Below are positions 31,480 to 43,945 of a stretch of DNA of 64,000 bases, in pieces. Where the stretch lies: positions 15,874,818 to 15,938,817 of the forward strand of contig OX155955.1 in the NCBI GenBank assembly GCA_944548615.1, read 5' to 3'. Under the pieces are notes generated by a model that did not search any database, was not told where the DNA came from, and saw only the letters and a list, made by a program, of their open reading frames with translations. Origin of the DNA: Micropterix aruncella (Eukaryota; Arthropoda; Insecta; Lepidoptera; Micropterigidae). Each line of letters opens with the position of its first letter. Positions within the stretch are counted from its first letter, which is position 1. The translations under genes were made by a program, and so were the position numbers.

Positions 31480-32440
31480 ACATATTCACCCCCGAATTCA
31501 ACAGGTTTCTTCCGCTTCGATTCTATCATCATAATGTCACTTTTAAAAAATAATTCGCCACGGCCCTCAAAATAGATGTTGACAGCAGATTCCACCTCAT
31601 AATTTGTTAAAAATCTTTGGGCAGCCAAGTGTTTATTTCAGAAAGAGATAAAAGTCCGGTGAAACCAAATCAGGGGAATATGGAGCGTGCGGCATATTTG
31701 AGATTTCAGTCATTGTTTGGGCCGATGTTTGAACGCGGGCACTAACCTGATCGAACAACACTGTTTTGAGAGCATACCCGGTCATTTACTTTTTAAGTCT
31801 TTCCGCAAATGGCATAGCAGTAATATTCAAAGTTATTGTTAGATCTTTTTCTAGGTCGTCTATCATGAATATTCCCTTTGAATCCTAATACGGAGGTCAT
31901 CATCTTGTTGGTGGACAGACTCACCCTAGTCCTCTTTAGGGGCGGAGAACCATGTCGTCCCCAATATTTAGACTATTGTTTCGTCTCTGTAGTAACAAAT
32001 CTGTGCAACAACTTTAAATGATCTGCTTCAAAGAGGTTAAACACTCTACTGAAAGAAGCTTAAGGTGAGTACACTATTGTTTAATAGCCAGAAGCTTCGG
32101 CATCCATCTCGAAGACAACAACACCAATTAATTCGCTGGCGTTAATATTTTGTAATTGCTCATATACAACATGCAGCATCCCTACTATCCATGAATCTTC
32201 AATCCTCAATCAGCTATTATCAAGTATTTTTTTCATGTTCTTCTGTTTCGTAGACGTTGAAGACCTCCCCCTGCACGGGTTACTTTCAATTCTTTGCTGA
32301 CCATGTTTTATTTTAATTCACCTGTCCACTTTTTGACAGTCTTAGACTTTATGAACACGATCCTCGTAATGTTTCTTGTATGGGTTTCCTCTATGGGTCT
32401 GCTTTGACGTTAACCCATTTTTGTAAAGGTACTTGATGAT
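31480..32440 (-). pseudogene. Degenerate mariner-like transposase
   Basis: On the minus strand, in several frames with stops, one can follow the mariner order: TVKKWTGE of the DNA-binding domain near 32330; a stretch aligning with the first catalytic block near 32030, with the DETW motif itself lost; a PPLKRTRVSLSTNKMM segment near 31940; then HAPYSPDLVSPDFYLF near 31660; and a C-terminal YV near 31490. Spacing gives one transposase-length unit. Far older than the 25788 copy and of a different lineage. Its inverted ends were not found. Confidence 0.7.
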
Positions 32441-32479
32441 TGCTTTTTGTTTAAATTTGAACTATGATTTACCGTTTAC

Positions 32480-33490
32480 GTCTGGCAGAGGCCGCGCGAG
32501 CGACCTCGAATCTGTGACCTAACTAGGGGATGGAAAAATACGTCCAATATAAAGTAAGGGCGCGAGGCCGGCCCGCTGGTTTCACTTCCTAGTATCTCTC
32601 GGTAAAGCGTTGGAGTCTTACGGAGCGTTGGCGTAGCATGACTAAGGATTGTATTTCAATTCAATATTTCAAATTATTTCATTGATTTAAAATTATCAGT
32701 TGTTAAAATACACAAAAGTCATAACCTAACTAGGCTGCTGCCTGTTCCAAGGTAGACAATTTATCTTAATTATAGTCATCTTAAGAAAGCAACAGTATTA
32801 TATTTATACAAATAAACAAAATCGTACATAATGTTAAATAAAATATCCTAAATACTTAATTAAAATTCGTAAAAAATGTCATCAACATATTGTCTGCGAA
32901 GTCTTTACGTTTACTCCATAGGAGACATAATGATGCCTTTATAACGCCCCGGTGTGGCGGGTTCGCCCTTAGCAATCCACATCACTCAATGTGACCATTC
33001 TAGTGGATGGAGATCCATCCGAAGATGGTAGACAGAGGTCGAGGGGCCCCATTGGTTTGCCAGTGTTTTGCTGTTGGACGAAGGTCTCTATCGGGCCGTG
33101 GCGGAGCTAGTAGCTCAGAAGGTTGTTTTCGTCTCAAATTGGCTCTTCTCAAGTTGACAAGATGACAACAGTCGTTATAACATCAAGAGAGGGTGGGCTT
33201 ACCTGCAGCATTGGACTAACTACAATTGTAACCAGTCTAGTGTCATTTAGCTAGACTACTAGACTACCAGTTTTGGAAAGACTTCTTGTTAGAAATATTT
33301 CCAAAGCTTGTAAGTAGGGAGTGAGGGGGGCTCACTGGATTGCCACTGTCCTTGCTGTATGAGGAAGGCCTCTGCTGGTCAGTGGCGTAACTAGATCGGT
33401 AGATTGTTATGTCCTAGAGTCTTTGCGACTCGTATCAGGGTGAAAAGATGACAACGATCGATGTAACCGAAATAGAGAAAGCGAACTTGT
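32480..33490. repeat. Dispersed repeat family Z, composite fragments
   Basis: gaggccgcgcgagcgacctcg (near 32489) mirrors the gtcgcttgcgcg segments at 36460 and 63868. ggtgtggcgggttcgccc (32949) is the exact reverse complement of 36229-36246. Two related ~140-base segments (about 33060-33210 and 33330-33490) share ttgctgt.., aaggtctct / aaggcctct and aagatgacaac. No coding sequence. Confidence 0.5.
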
Positions 33491-34145
33491 GAAATGGCGA
33501 TTGTCTATGATCGTCCGCAGCACAAACAATCTCAGTATGTTTATGGCAGAGCCGTCCAATGCTATAGGTAGGTACAGTGTCTGGAGATTGCATGGTACCA
33601 ATTTTGTTTTTAGTATTTACATAGACCGTTACATACAATGTAAGTATCACCGTCTCACAAATAAGAAAAAAAATATATCAAACTCAATATTCATCATTAA
33701 AATGTCGCAATTTCGGTCGTCCTCTACGTTAGGGGTACAAGGGGTTAGGGGAGTCCAGTAATTATTGATGTTCTGCCTGTCCACGCTCACCTTCTCCTTC
33801 CACCGCCACTCCCAAACTCCCTGACCTCCTTCTATCCTTCGCCTTGGCGCGAGCTCCCAGAATACAAGATGCACCAGAGTGCTTAATTTAGTGCTTGTAA
33901 ATATTTATGAATTTACTGCATCGGCATGCATCCATAATTACGTTAAATGAAAATCCGGAAAAGGCACCAGCGTCTGGAAATTTATGAAACTACCAAGAAG
34001 GAAATAAGAATATATGCCCTGGATTAGTCTTTAATTTCAAGGCTCTTCACGTTTCACATGTTCACATGTTTTATTTCGACTCAACAATTGAATTACATAA
34101 AGGAGATTATGTGAGTTCAGGGGGGTTTGAGTATAGTATAAGAGT
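33491..34145. other. No feature recognised
   Basis: Mixed-composition non-coding DNA; open frames at 33489-33874 overlap on both strands and have no domain. Confidence 0.4.
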
Positions 34146-34424
34146 ATGTATATTTGTTTGTTTTTTCTACTCTTTATTGTGAAATTATACAATGAGCGGG
34201 TTTATTATCATAAGACAATCTCTACTATGCTCCAACCAACCCCAATTATGAGGTGTTTATATGTTTGTATGCGTGTAGCATGCGTGCAAAAGTGTGTGTC
34301 ATGCTATTTAATTCAATCGATAGAATTGAAGCGCCACGGAAAATTGTAACCCAGCTGGGAATCGAACCCGGAAACTTACAACTTAAGGTTAGGAGACCTG
34401 AAACACATTATTCCATCGGGCCGT
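34146..34424 (-). mobile_element. tRNA-derived SINE, minus strand
   Basis: The B box complement gggaatcgaaccc is at 34357-34369 and the head ends in atcgggccg near 34423. The tail (atgagcgggtttatta, ctactctttattg) matches the 53603 copy in reverse, including the internal block missing from 27922. Somewhat decayed. Confidence 0.8.
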
Positions 34425-34689
34425 GTATAAATGTCAGAATACAGTATGTGTCTTACATGTACAATGTCCATACCACTAAACAGATCCTCTTTCGTCTTAG
34501 TTTAATAATATCCTTTTTGTCATAACTTTATCTCCTCGAAAAATGTTTTTTTTTTGCATTAGCCAAGATGGTCGATTAGATCGAGTTTCCAGACGAATAC
34601 TCGAAGAAGTCGTTTTCATACTGACTTAATTAAGATTATCCAATCCACTACGAACTTTTATTGCTAAGTAGCCTGGGGTTTTTATTCTT

Positions 34690-34965
34690 GAAAGATTATT
34701 ATTATTATTTATTCTGGTCAGGCAGTCAATCATAAAAAGTTTTTAGGTACAAATAAAGTCTGAGTTGATTGATTGACCGAGCTTGCACTAATCACTTCAA
34801 ATAGTAGTATATTCCACATATCCACCACTCTATTTTGCAGAACGTTCTTAAGAGAATTAGATTTCAAATTTTCACGGTTGAGTTTTCGCTGTAACCTCGA
34901 AGACTTGTGTTGATGTTGAGTTTGTAAATAATATTCAGCCCAGGTACATCTTCGATAAACAGTTG
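34690..34965 (-). pseudogene. Non-LTR reverse transcriptase C-terminal fragment
   Basis: On the minus strand a frame with small interruptions reads NSLKNVLQNRVVDMWNILL and later SINQ. This is the 'F..R.V..WN.LP..V..A.S...FK..LD' C-terminal pattern of several non-LTR clades. No catalytic part is left. It ends near a ttatta-rich tail at about 34697. Confidence 0.6.
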
Positions 34966-36000
34966 GATATATATTTTATTTTATTTTTATTTTATTTTAT
35001 TTTATTCTGGAACCAAACAGAACTACATACAATGCATTAAAAACCTATTTAAAAGTGACAAAAATCTATTAATGTGATTCCGAATATAAAGTATACAAAA
35101 TGAAAGCAATATAATTTTATATTATTTCCGCTTGAGAATGGGGGGAATCAGGGTGGGAAGTAAGGTGAAAGGAAGAGACAAAATAGATTAAAAAAAAGAA
35201 ATATTATGTATGTATATAAATATATTTATATTTAATTTTAGGTATGATATATAGGTATTATAATGAATATACTTGAGATAAAATTATGTCCATGAACTAA
35301 ATTAAATTAAATATAATATGTATAAATGTTTTTTGATCAACTAGATGGACTCTAGATTTTTTTATTGAGTTCTTATAAGAGGTTTTTGATGAGTTTAATA
35401 TGTCCACACTTAAAAAGTATGCATTATATTTATGACACGCTCTGTATAGAAATGCATTTTGAGATGCGTTGGTTTTCACCACAGAGAGATAATATAGTCG
35501 ATGCGATCGAACAGGGCGGGGAGGAACATAAAATTCAATTTGCACAGATGGGTCTGTCAGACCCTACCAGGCATGCCGAGGGTTAAATAGTAAATTTGCT
35601 CAACCTTTTTATCATCGTCAACAACAACCTAACATAACCTAACATTTTAATCTCAATCAGTCTACGTTGGGGAGCCGCCTTAATAACAATAAATAAGCGA
35701 TAAGCTAATTAATTCTAATTGTATAAAATTATATATTCTAATATGTGCAATCCACGTAAACTGCCGTTTTAGGGTCTCACGTCCATCGCTAATTGTGTAT
35801 ATTTGCATCAATCACACAAGTCACAACGAAGCACACAGCAGACCGGGCGGCGGATGATGTTATTAATATGAGGAGTAGCGTCAATTTAACCAACGGCGCG
35901 CGATCGCGAACGCTATCGCATTGGGGAACCCTGTAAAGTTTCGTCCAATTACATGCAGTTTCGCGTTATCGAGCAAATTGAAAAACTACGGCTCCATCAA
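34966..36000. other. TTTTA microsatellite and AT-rich DNA
   Basis: A ttttatttta repeat covers about 34975-35010. The rest has no supported feature; 35860-35990 is more CpG-rich and unique here (acggcgcgcgatcgcgaacg). Confidence 0.45.
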
Positions 36001-36129
36001 TTAGCTTGTAGCGATGCAATACAATCTTTCATTTCTATTTGACGTGAATGCGTCGAACGATTCGACAACGATCGACGTAATAACTGAGACGGAGCTTCCG
36101 ACTTGGCTGTGAAGTACAAGTCGAGTGGC

Positions 36130-36880
36130 TGTGAAGTACCCAGCGAGTCGAGGATGGTATGGTCGACACGACATGTACGTCATTCCGATTAATTCGTGCT
36201 TTGACCACTTTGGAAATGTCAACTACTACGGGCGAACCCGCCACACCAGAAAGTTATAACGATATTGCATCATTCTTTATGCCATGGAGTGAACGCCAGA
36301 GACTTAGCGATAGCACCGCCCACCGTTTAACTACGCTAACAAGCCTGTGAGAGTCCAAGGCCTTACCGAGAGGCACTAACCGAGCCGGCCAACCTCACGC
36401 AGTCATCACCAGATTTAGTCGGATTTCTCCGTCCTCCAGTCTGGTCACAGTTTAGAAGTCGCTTGCGCGACCCCTAGCTGATGTTAGCGAAAATTCAGGT
36501 CGAATTGATCGCGGACCGCCGCGCCCTACGCTCGTCAATATCACACGAAATCGGACAGCCAACGGATTGTTTCAAATGCAGCTGGCATCAGGTCAAAAAC
36601 CTCCGCCGCCGCTTCGGAGACATACATTTCTAGGCCCTCTCCCACGGCTCTTCGCCGGGGTACACAGTCGATTGGCAACACCGAACTGTGATGTCCCTCA
36701 GATTGGATCCGATCCCACCTGTCTCCGACACAGCCGTGACAGGGTTCACAGAGGCCTTTCCAGGTTAGTCCATCTTCGATGACGCTACCGGATGGGAGCT
36801 GAACCGTGATTAGAGCCTACCCAAAATAACAGGTCATCATGCCCAAGCTGCATAGAGTCGTTAGATACCTCGTGCCATGA
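36130..36880. repeat. Dispersed repeat family Z fragments
   Basis: gggcgaacccgccacacc (36229) pairs with 32949. The segment 36430-36600 (gtcgcttgcgcgacccc, atcgcggaccgcc, cggacagccaacgg) follows the same order as 63840-64000. 36720-36880 matches 23390-23560. Non-coding. Confidence 0.55.
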
Positions 36881-39054
36881 CTAGATGTATTTCTTCTGTG
36901 GCGCGATTACCGACTTGAAATACCCAAACCAAATTCGGGGTTTGCTGATGCTAAAAAGCTGGGATACTCTGACAATTTCTAAGTGCCACCTCAATAAACT
37001 TCTCCATGATGCCGTTGAAACTCTCCTGGAAAGTTTTGCGCCTGTCACCTTGTTCGTCTTGCAGACTTCTCTCTCTATTCGCATTGTTCTAAGTAAAGAG
37101 ACACCAGTTTCGTGAATTAATTATTATCACAAAATGTTGTTTAAAAAAGTACCTAAGTAGGAGTAAAGTACCGCTTGCGATACTTTACGCTGTATTATTT
37201 TTTTTATTCTACAACCACCAACCCACAACAATTTGAGATAATAACCTGTTATGACTGGCATCAGGAAAGATGTTTATATTAAAATTGTTATGAATTTTGT
37301 CCTTATAGAAAAAAAGATGTTTTGGGTGCACTTCTCATTCATTTAATTCGTTTTTTCATTACATTCGTATTCATTTGGCTATTTTACCGTTCTCGAGCAT
37401 GTCACAATATAATAAACTATAGGTAGTAACGTTCAAGCTACTATAAGTAAAATATAGTTATAAAAGCGTTTTGCACTATACTAGTTTGAGTTTATTTCCT
37501 ACCTAATATAAAGACAAATAGAACATCTAATGAGTTCAGTATCACAACTCAATAAAATAATTAAAAATAATCTTTACTTTAATATAGCCTTAGTTGTTAG
37601 AATTAGGTCATATAAGCAGTCAAAATATTTAAAATCATCAATCACTAAAGTGCTAAGAAAATAGGTTCAAATAATATTATCTAAAAACGTCAAAAATGTC
37701 AAAATTAATGTCAATAGGCAGCTACTTTTATAGAGGCGGGTTTTCAATTACTCTTGCTTTATGTATATGACATGAAAGCAATATAATCAGACAATGAATC
37801 CAGAAATACTTATATAAAACTACCATTTAAATGGATACAATGTTTGAAAAGTTATGGCCCTCGAATTCGGTCAGATCATAGAGAGGGTGACCTATCAGCA
37901 TCTCCTTAATGTGTTCTATGGATTGTACGTTCTCGGGCTGTTTAAAAGCGTCATGAGTATTACTTCTTTCTTAGCGGCTACCGTTTTAATTGCAAGTGTA
38001 TCCTTTGTAAGGATAAGCTCCTCTTGTATTTATCACTGGCGGCGCGCTCTGGTTAATTGTTTAGAGGCACGCACGGCCCAGTACAGAGCCTTGTGAGAGC
38101 GCCGCGGCCGTCGTCGCACAGTGAATCATCCAGTACAAGACAACGGCTCAAAATAACATAATTTTTATTTCATTTATTTATTTATTTATTTTTATTTCAT
38201 AAGCAAATCAACATCACAGTTGAGACCAATCTGTTGAGATGCAATATAAACATAAATATAAAAACTAGAATTATTGTAAGTACATACACAACATGTTTAA
38301 ATAAGCATTAAATACAAATACGATCAGATTAGAAAAAAAAACAAAGTTACAGAAACACATAAAGAATAAAACCAGTTGATCTTATTCTGACATAAACAAG
38401 TAGCGCAATGCCCATTCCTCGAAGAGATGTGAGATCGCTGTAAAAATATCAGGCCACGTCACGTCATTTTCCTTGATCTTCGACGAGTTTTTTAAGTACG
38501 ATTAGGCCATACTGAGCTGAAGTAGATCTCTGAATTTCAGAAAAATATCTTTTGTTTTATTATTATTTAGGAAACATACAGCTGTTATAATAATTACCAT
38601 ACAAAATTAATAAATTTCAAGGACAATGCTAATTACACGCATTTAAATTTTTGCTTTGAAAAATAAACACCTTAGGGGGGGGGGGGGGAGGGGAAAGAAG
38701 TAGCCATAATAAGTAAATACATGTTATGTTTACGTTTATTTTATGCACAAGTTATTTTACGATTGCGTTTATATTATTACTATTGCAATTATAATGATAT
38801 GCCAACACTGTCATTAATCATTGATTTCGTAGGAGCGATAGATGACCTTGAATACGTCAATATCGCTAGCCTGGTGATTATAAATGTTACTTATAAATGT
38901 AACAAATTTGTGCATAAATAGTGCCATGTGGATGTTGGTATGTATCCACATGTTAAATTTTCCATCGTTCAAATCTCTATCTACATTAACCTACAGATTT
39001 ATTTACATATAAACAGAAAATAAAATTACAACCTTTTCTTCACATATTCGTTTT
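36881..39054. other. No feature recognised; poly-G run
   Basis: Small frames at 36881-37115 and 37854-38096 show no family. A taattta-type simple repeat lies at 38170-38200 and a 16-base G run near 38676. The AT-rich block at 38150-38560 may be the 3' end of an old LINE; not provable here. Confidence 0.35.
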
Positions 39055-39150
39055 ATAATCGGGGTACCCTACCTCGGGTACCGTCGAGGTAGGGTACCAT
39101 ATGTGCGTCATCAGGGTAGGGTACCGTCTAGGTAGGGTACCGAATGACGC
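39055..39150. repeat. Clustered GGTACC inverted repeats
   Basis: ggggtaccctacctcg and cgaggtagggtacc face each other, followed by two more agggtaccg-type copies; four ggtacc sites fall in under 90 bases. Origin unknown. Confidence 0.75.
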
Positions 39151-40382
39151 ATTTTATAGTGTGTCGCAATACTGCTATATCCCGAACACCGCCATATTGA
39201 ACATAATAAGAGAAGAATAATCAATGTTTTGAACTATGAATGCCATCTACACGTTACGTTTCGTGGTAAAATCCTAGCTGTTAAAACGATATTGAGCACC
39301 CTATTACCCTATATATTCAATGGTTGTACTAAGATGATTCACTGTGCGCCATCACCGTTGTTCGTTCACTCGAGCCGCAGCCACTCTGTCGTTACTTCGA
39401 CCACCGAGCCTTGCTCCGCCTCGACTAGCCAACGACAAAGACTTCATTAGTTACCCGCGGCTATGATACCCTTAATGATTGGCAATAATTTAAGGCAAGT
39501 GCAAGAACAAGAACAACGCCATATAAGCATTACAAAACGAAGGTACAACGTATCATATTTTAAATGCAAAAGTGTAGGCTTACATACAATTATTGTATGT
39601 ATGGAGATCGAAATAAAACCGAAACAAATCTATGGCAACGCTTTTGTAGACCTAAACGAACTCTCTCGCAATCTCTCGCAATAAATTATTCCTTTTTTCT
39701 ATTTTTCGTTCTCATAAAATGTGTCATTACATGAATACATATTTTATTTTCTTATTATTATCTATTTAATAATTAATTAATTTATTACCATATTAATTTA
39801 CAATATGTTTATGAATCTATTTACTTTTTTTCTGCTCTATTTACTCTTTTAATACTTTGGAATGTTTAGTAACTTAGCAATTACTTTTCAGAGTATTTTC
39901 TGTTTATTTAAAAAACCCTAATAATTTCATTAAAAAATGCTTTTATATTTTAAACTTTTCTTTTATATAGAATAACGCACTATATGGCCTTTTAATTGGT
40001 GGAAACATATAAATGGTTTATGTTTGTTATATTTCGATTAAGTCAATATGTTTTTTGTACTGTCAGTTTCCTGAATAAAAAAAAAAATAAAAATAGAATA
40101 GGAAATAAAATATTTTTTCTTTTAAATCTTAATCAAACTAATATAAAAGATTCATGATCAGATTTCAACTTCAAGTAAAAAAAAACATAAAAAACATGTT
40201 ATTTTTGGCCTTCTAAATCGCCTTCTAAATTAACCAGCGAAAATGGTGCATTTTTCCGACTGACCAATAACTTGCGTACACCCTGAAGAAATACCCACGA
40301 GTGACTGCCTGCATATAAACAGTATGAGTCAGTTTTTCGGCGCCAGCACTGACGCTTATAACTGACTCAATGTAAATCTATT
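39151..40382. other. No feature recognised
   Basis: Frames at 39229-39450 and 39463-39684 have plausible composition but no recognisable domain, and the second ends in a repeated ctctcgcaat. Remaining sequence is AT-rich. Confidence 0.35.
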
Positions 40383-40709
40383 TTGATTTGCCGACTGTTT
40401 GCTCCCGAGTGGGTTTCACCCGCCTGGCGCGGATGTTTCCCTCTTCAACGCTTTGGTTCTACAGCCTCACAAGAGGCGGCGCGGGATCTTTCGGATCGGC
40501 TGAAGCCTTTCCGTTTGTATGCTGGGAAAGAGCGATCAGCTGAAAGAACGATCTCATATCGTTATACCAGCCTGGGGCGACGGGTTCGTGCGTTGTAGTC
40601 GTCACCGCCCCACAGTATGTTGGGAAAGCACTACCTCCAGCCGGCGCTGGATCCCGGAGAGGTGCATGACAGGTGCGACCTCCAGTTGTATTCGCTCCGG
40701 TTGATTAAC
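40383..40709 (+). repeat. Dispersed repeat family Z fragment
   Basis: gaaagaacgatctcatatcg, the cagcctggggcgacggg block and gttgtagtcg match 57738-57800. It ends at the hAT insertion, whose target duplication starts at 40710. Confidence 0.55.
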
Positions 40710-41035
40710 CTTTAAAACAGTGGTTCTCAAAGTGGGCGATGACGATCCCTTGTGGGCGCTGGTGGCCTAGATGGGGGCGGTAAAGTGCCCAGAAAAAAAT
40801 GGGGGGTGTTGAAGTGGTTTAGGGGGCTATGGCTGAATTGTAATTTCATTTACTTAATATTTTAAAATTCCCTGAAATTAAAACCTAGGTACCTACTACA
40901 CAACATCGATTATTTAGTTCATATTTCTTCCCTGTTTGATTGTATACAAATTAAAAATATTTAACATAGCTTTCGTTGGATAGCCCGAGAGGAACCATGT
41001 GTAACGTATATTTTGTGTGTCCTATATCTATGGAC

Positions 41036-41064
41036 AGATTAGCAGCCAAACAGGCTGCTAATCT
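41036..41064. repeat. Perfect hairpin, 12-bp arms
   Basis: agattagcagcc and ggctgctaatct around five bases. Confidence 0.85.
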
Positions 41065-41451
41065 TCTGGGACAGCCTGGGTTGGCTGGAGTAACATAAAT
41101 AGAAACATGAGCCACGCACAACGGCCCAATCAAGAGGCCAAGTGCGGGAAAAAGCCCAGACAAACTAACTAGCTATGAATAGAAAACTCGGAAAAGTAGA
41201 TTAGGTATTTTAATAAAACCTGTAAATTTGTACTGTATTATTTTGACTACTGGCAAAGGGTACGTAAATTCGCCTTGTCCTGGCAAGAGCGACCGCACGG
41301 ACTTCACGGCTTCTCCTGCGCGTGCGCCAGCCGTCGAGCTGCGTTGGTTTGCGATTATTAATGCGGGCAACCCGTTTTGGCTGCTTTTATGCCATAATGA
41401 CTCATTACTTAATTATTTTCTTTTGTTACGGAATCGACTTCAGTTATTACT

Positions 41452-42230
41452 GTAGTATTAAATTGGTGGTGAACGGTTTCGTGCAGCTTGGGCCACAAGA
41501 TCCATTTTGTTCTCGGATCGGCTCAACTCACGATTCAGCTCCTATTCAGAAGCCTCCTCGAGTGGAAGGCTACCCCGGGTAAGACTCCCGTGTCTCAGGC
41601 GTCAGAAGTGGTGAACCGGTTTCTCCTAGCGGGATTGAATCTCGGCGCCACTGGGCGGTTTGCGATAGGTCGGCGTAGCCAATCGGTTGTGCATTCTGAC
41701 TAATTTCTAAAGGGGTCTGGAGACTATGGTAATATACCGTTTCCTAAGCAGCGGGGGTGGATGTTGACCTGTTGTCATGCCATTCTTAAAATGACCTTAG
41801 AACGCACAGGTCCGCAAAAATTCAAACTGAATTACCGCTGTAATACAACAGGTAGAGGTCGTGTAAGCGACTTCGGACCCGTAACCAGTCAGGAGGACGG
41901 AGGTATCCTGAAGGTTAATTCCAGACGGAGATGTCCTGCCAAAACTGGTAGTCAGGGGGCGAGGCTGCCCGCCGGTTACCTTTCCCGGTGCCTCGCCGTG
42001 GTTTTTTATTTGAATTGAATTTAATACTACAACTAGAGTTGACAACTCTAGTTGTAGTATTAAATTCGGTGGTGAACGGTTTCGTGCAGCTTGGGCCACA
42101 AGATCCATTTTGTTCTCGGATCGGCTTAACTCACGATTCAGCTCCTATTCAGAAGCCTCCTCGAGTGGAAGGCTACCTCGGGTAAGACTTCCGCGTCTCA
42201 GGCCTTAGAGCTGGTGGACCGGTTTGATAT
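41452..42230 (+). repeat. Direct duplication of family Z sequence within the hAT element
   Basis: Segments 41452-41625 and 42055-42225 are nearly identical over about 165 bases (gtagtattaaatt, ggtggtgaacggtttcgtgc, agcctcctcgagtggaaggc). Between them 41910-42000 (ctgaaggttaattccagacg) matches 57565-57650. Confidence 0.85.
42017..42067. repeat. Perfect 25-bp hairpin with one-base loop
   Basis: Arms 42017-42041 and 42043-42067 are exact reverse complements (left starts gaatttaatactacaact). The right arm continues into the duplicated segment shared with 41452, but that paralogue has no left arm, so the hairpin arose in this copy. Confidence 0.9.
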
Positions 42231-42716
42231 TTGTGTGAACGTGGATTTAGTGTTGTGGCAACGCTGCTTACTTAAAAGAGAAATCGTTTGCATGTTACCG
42301 AACGCAGCGACTTGCGGCTGTTTTTGAGTAAATTAGAACCTGATATCAACAAACTTGTTAAAAATCATCAGATTCATTCTTCACATTAGGTTAGTTTTAA
42401 AATTAAAATTGATTATGTTTGTTTTAATTTGAATAAAATATACTGTTAATATTATAAAATTGCGTTTTAATTGCTCCCATTGGTAAGAAAGTCTCGTTTA
42501 GAATTAAAGTAATGAATGTCATTGTGGTTTTCAAGATGTTGTAGAGTAAAAAAAAATTGGGGGCGCTGAAAAATAATTGATTTTCAAAGTGGTCGGTAGG
42601 CAAAATAACTTTTAGAACCACTGCTCTAAAATCAATGAAATGTTTTTTATAAATCCCTTTTAAGCTAGCCTTGCGCTAAGTTTGGCTGTCACAATATTGC
42701 TAAATTTCCTTTTACA

Positions 42717-42815
42717 ATAACAAAAAAAAATGCTACGTCGAAAGTTGCTACTACAAAAACGCCGGGTGCTACAAATTTCACGCGTAAATTCGTTTTATCC
42801 TATTTATAAAACAAA
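42717..42815 (+). mobile_element. Penelope-like terminal fragment
   Basis: gccgggtgctacaaatttca followed by cgcgtaaattcgttttatcc matches the PLE end, here in plus orientation. No arm facing it. Confidence 0.55.
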
Positions 42816-43127
42816 AATGTTTTTCGAGTAAAATATTATTTAAATATTCTCGCCACCAACGCTAGTTCTAGATATGTATTATATTGAATGGTCAACTTTT
42901 AAAATGTATGTTTTTCGACATATTTATAAAAAAAACAACATCTGACAGTAACACGGTTCGAATAATAATAATAATAAATACAAACGGAGCTGCCATGGAA
43001 TTCACCGACCGGAGTCGGGCCCATCATAATACTATTTTTTTACACTTCTGGGGGGTGAGCAGTGGATTCCGGACTTACGAACCGGCTGTGGTAGGTTTAG
43101 GACAGCTGTCTTGCCACATGTGAGCGT

Positions 43128-43895
43128 TCACCTTGCCACCCATTCACTCCCCCTTCGAAGCCATAGAATTTGAGATGCGCAAATCGCAGTTTTAGATAAT
43201 TTTTCTAAGAAAGAGTTGATTATTTTTCTGGAAAGGCCAAGATCTTTAAAGAGGTGAAATAGAGATTTAGCTGGCAGGCCACGAGCGCCAACTTCCACCG
43301 CGTGAAGGTGAACAGTGAAGCCGTTCCGGGTTACGGCATTTGCAAGATCATGGTATTTATTTAATTTGTACTCGTGGTCTTTTGGGATATTTGATTCCCA
43401 TGGAACAGTTAATTCTACGATAAGAGCCACCTTCCGAGATAGAGAGTAAAGAGTTATATCTGGACGGAGGGCTGTGCATCCGAGACTTTCAGGGAATTTA
43501 TACTGCTTAGAGACCGAATCAACCTCCAGAATCCAATCTGTATCTTTCTCGATTATTGAGAAAGGTTTTGTAGTTAAATGTTTTTTGCCTTTAGAGCCAT
43601 CCCGCACAAACTGTATTGGGGGTTTGGAGGATACTGTCAAACCCTTGTTGGCACGAGCCACTGAGAGACTAATTACCTCGCGAATAACAGCGAGAACTTT
43701 GTCATGGCGGTAAGTGTACCGTCCTTGATCTAAGGCCACCTTGCAGCCAGCTAGAATGTGCCTAGCTGTGCAAGGGGTATTGCTACAGAGGGGACAAGAA
43801 CTATCCTCGGCAAAGCTCCAACGAGCGAGGTTACTGGGGTCTGGAAGTGTATGCTGAAAGGCATTCAAATAAAATTTCAGCATCTCTGGCGTTAT
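43128..43895 (-). pseudogene. Zinc knuckle plus restriction-like endonuclease tail of an R2/R4-type non-LTR element
   Basis: A 251-residue open frame with no interruption (first ATG at 43883, frame open to about 43895). C30-x2-C33-x8-H42-x4-C47 is the CCHC knuckle found between RT and endonuclease in R2-like elements. Then RPDITLY at 140-146, a hydrophobic strand, and ELTVPWE (E157, E163) followed by lysines near 173-176. This gives a PD...E pattern as in their PD-(D/E)XK endonuclease. The enzyme would nick one DNA strand to prime reverse transcription. RT and DNA-binding N-terminus are missing, so it is a 5'-truncated copy; the frame is nonetheless clean, suggesting recent insertion or constraint. 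Assignment rests on motif order, not on a search. Confidence 0.6.
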
Positions 43896-43945
43896 AGGTT
43901 ATAGGTTATCTTGGCGTTATAGGTTATAGGCTTATAGGTTATCGA
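43888..43945 (+). repeat. Tandem ggcgttataggttatagg repeats at the truncation point
   Basis: Two imperfect units of ggcgttataggttatagg lie exactly where the endonuclease frame is cut off, possibly formed during insertion. Confidence 0.75.

Larger units (their letters stand above)
40718..42623. mobile_element. Non-autonomous hAT-type element, 1.9 kb
   Basis: The left end cagtggttctcaaagtgggc and the right end (reverse complement cagtggttctaaaagt) form the terminal inverted repeat. The flanks ctttaaaa (40710-40717) and ctctaaaa (42624-42631) are an 8-bp target duplication with one change, diagnostic for hAT. G-rich subterminal segments follow both ends. No transposase frame; the interior holds family Z sequence, including a direct duplication. 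Confidence 0.8.

Noticed and set aside
37854..38096. 80-residue hydrophobic frame as a small membrane protein gene
   Set aside because: No splice sites, family pattern or paralogue could be seen; a chance frame cannot be excluded.
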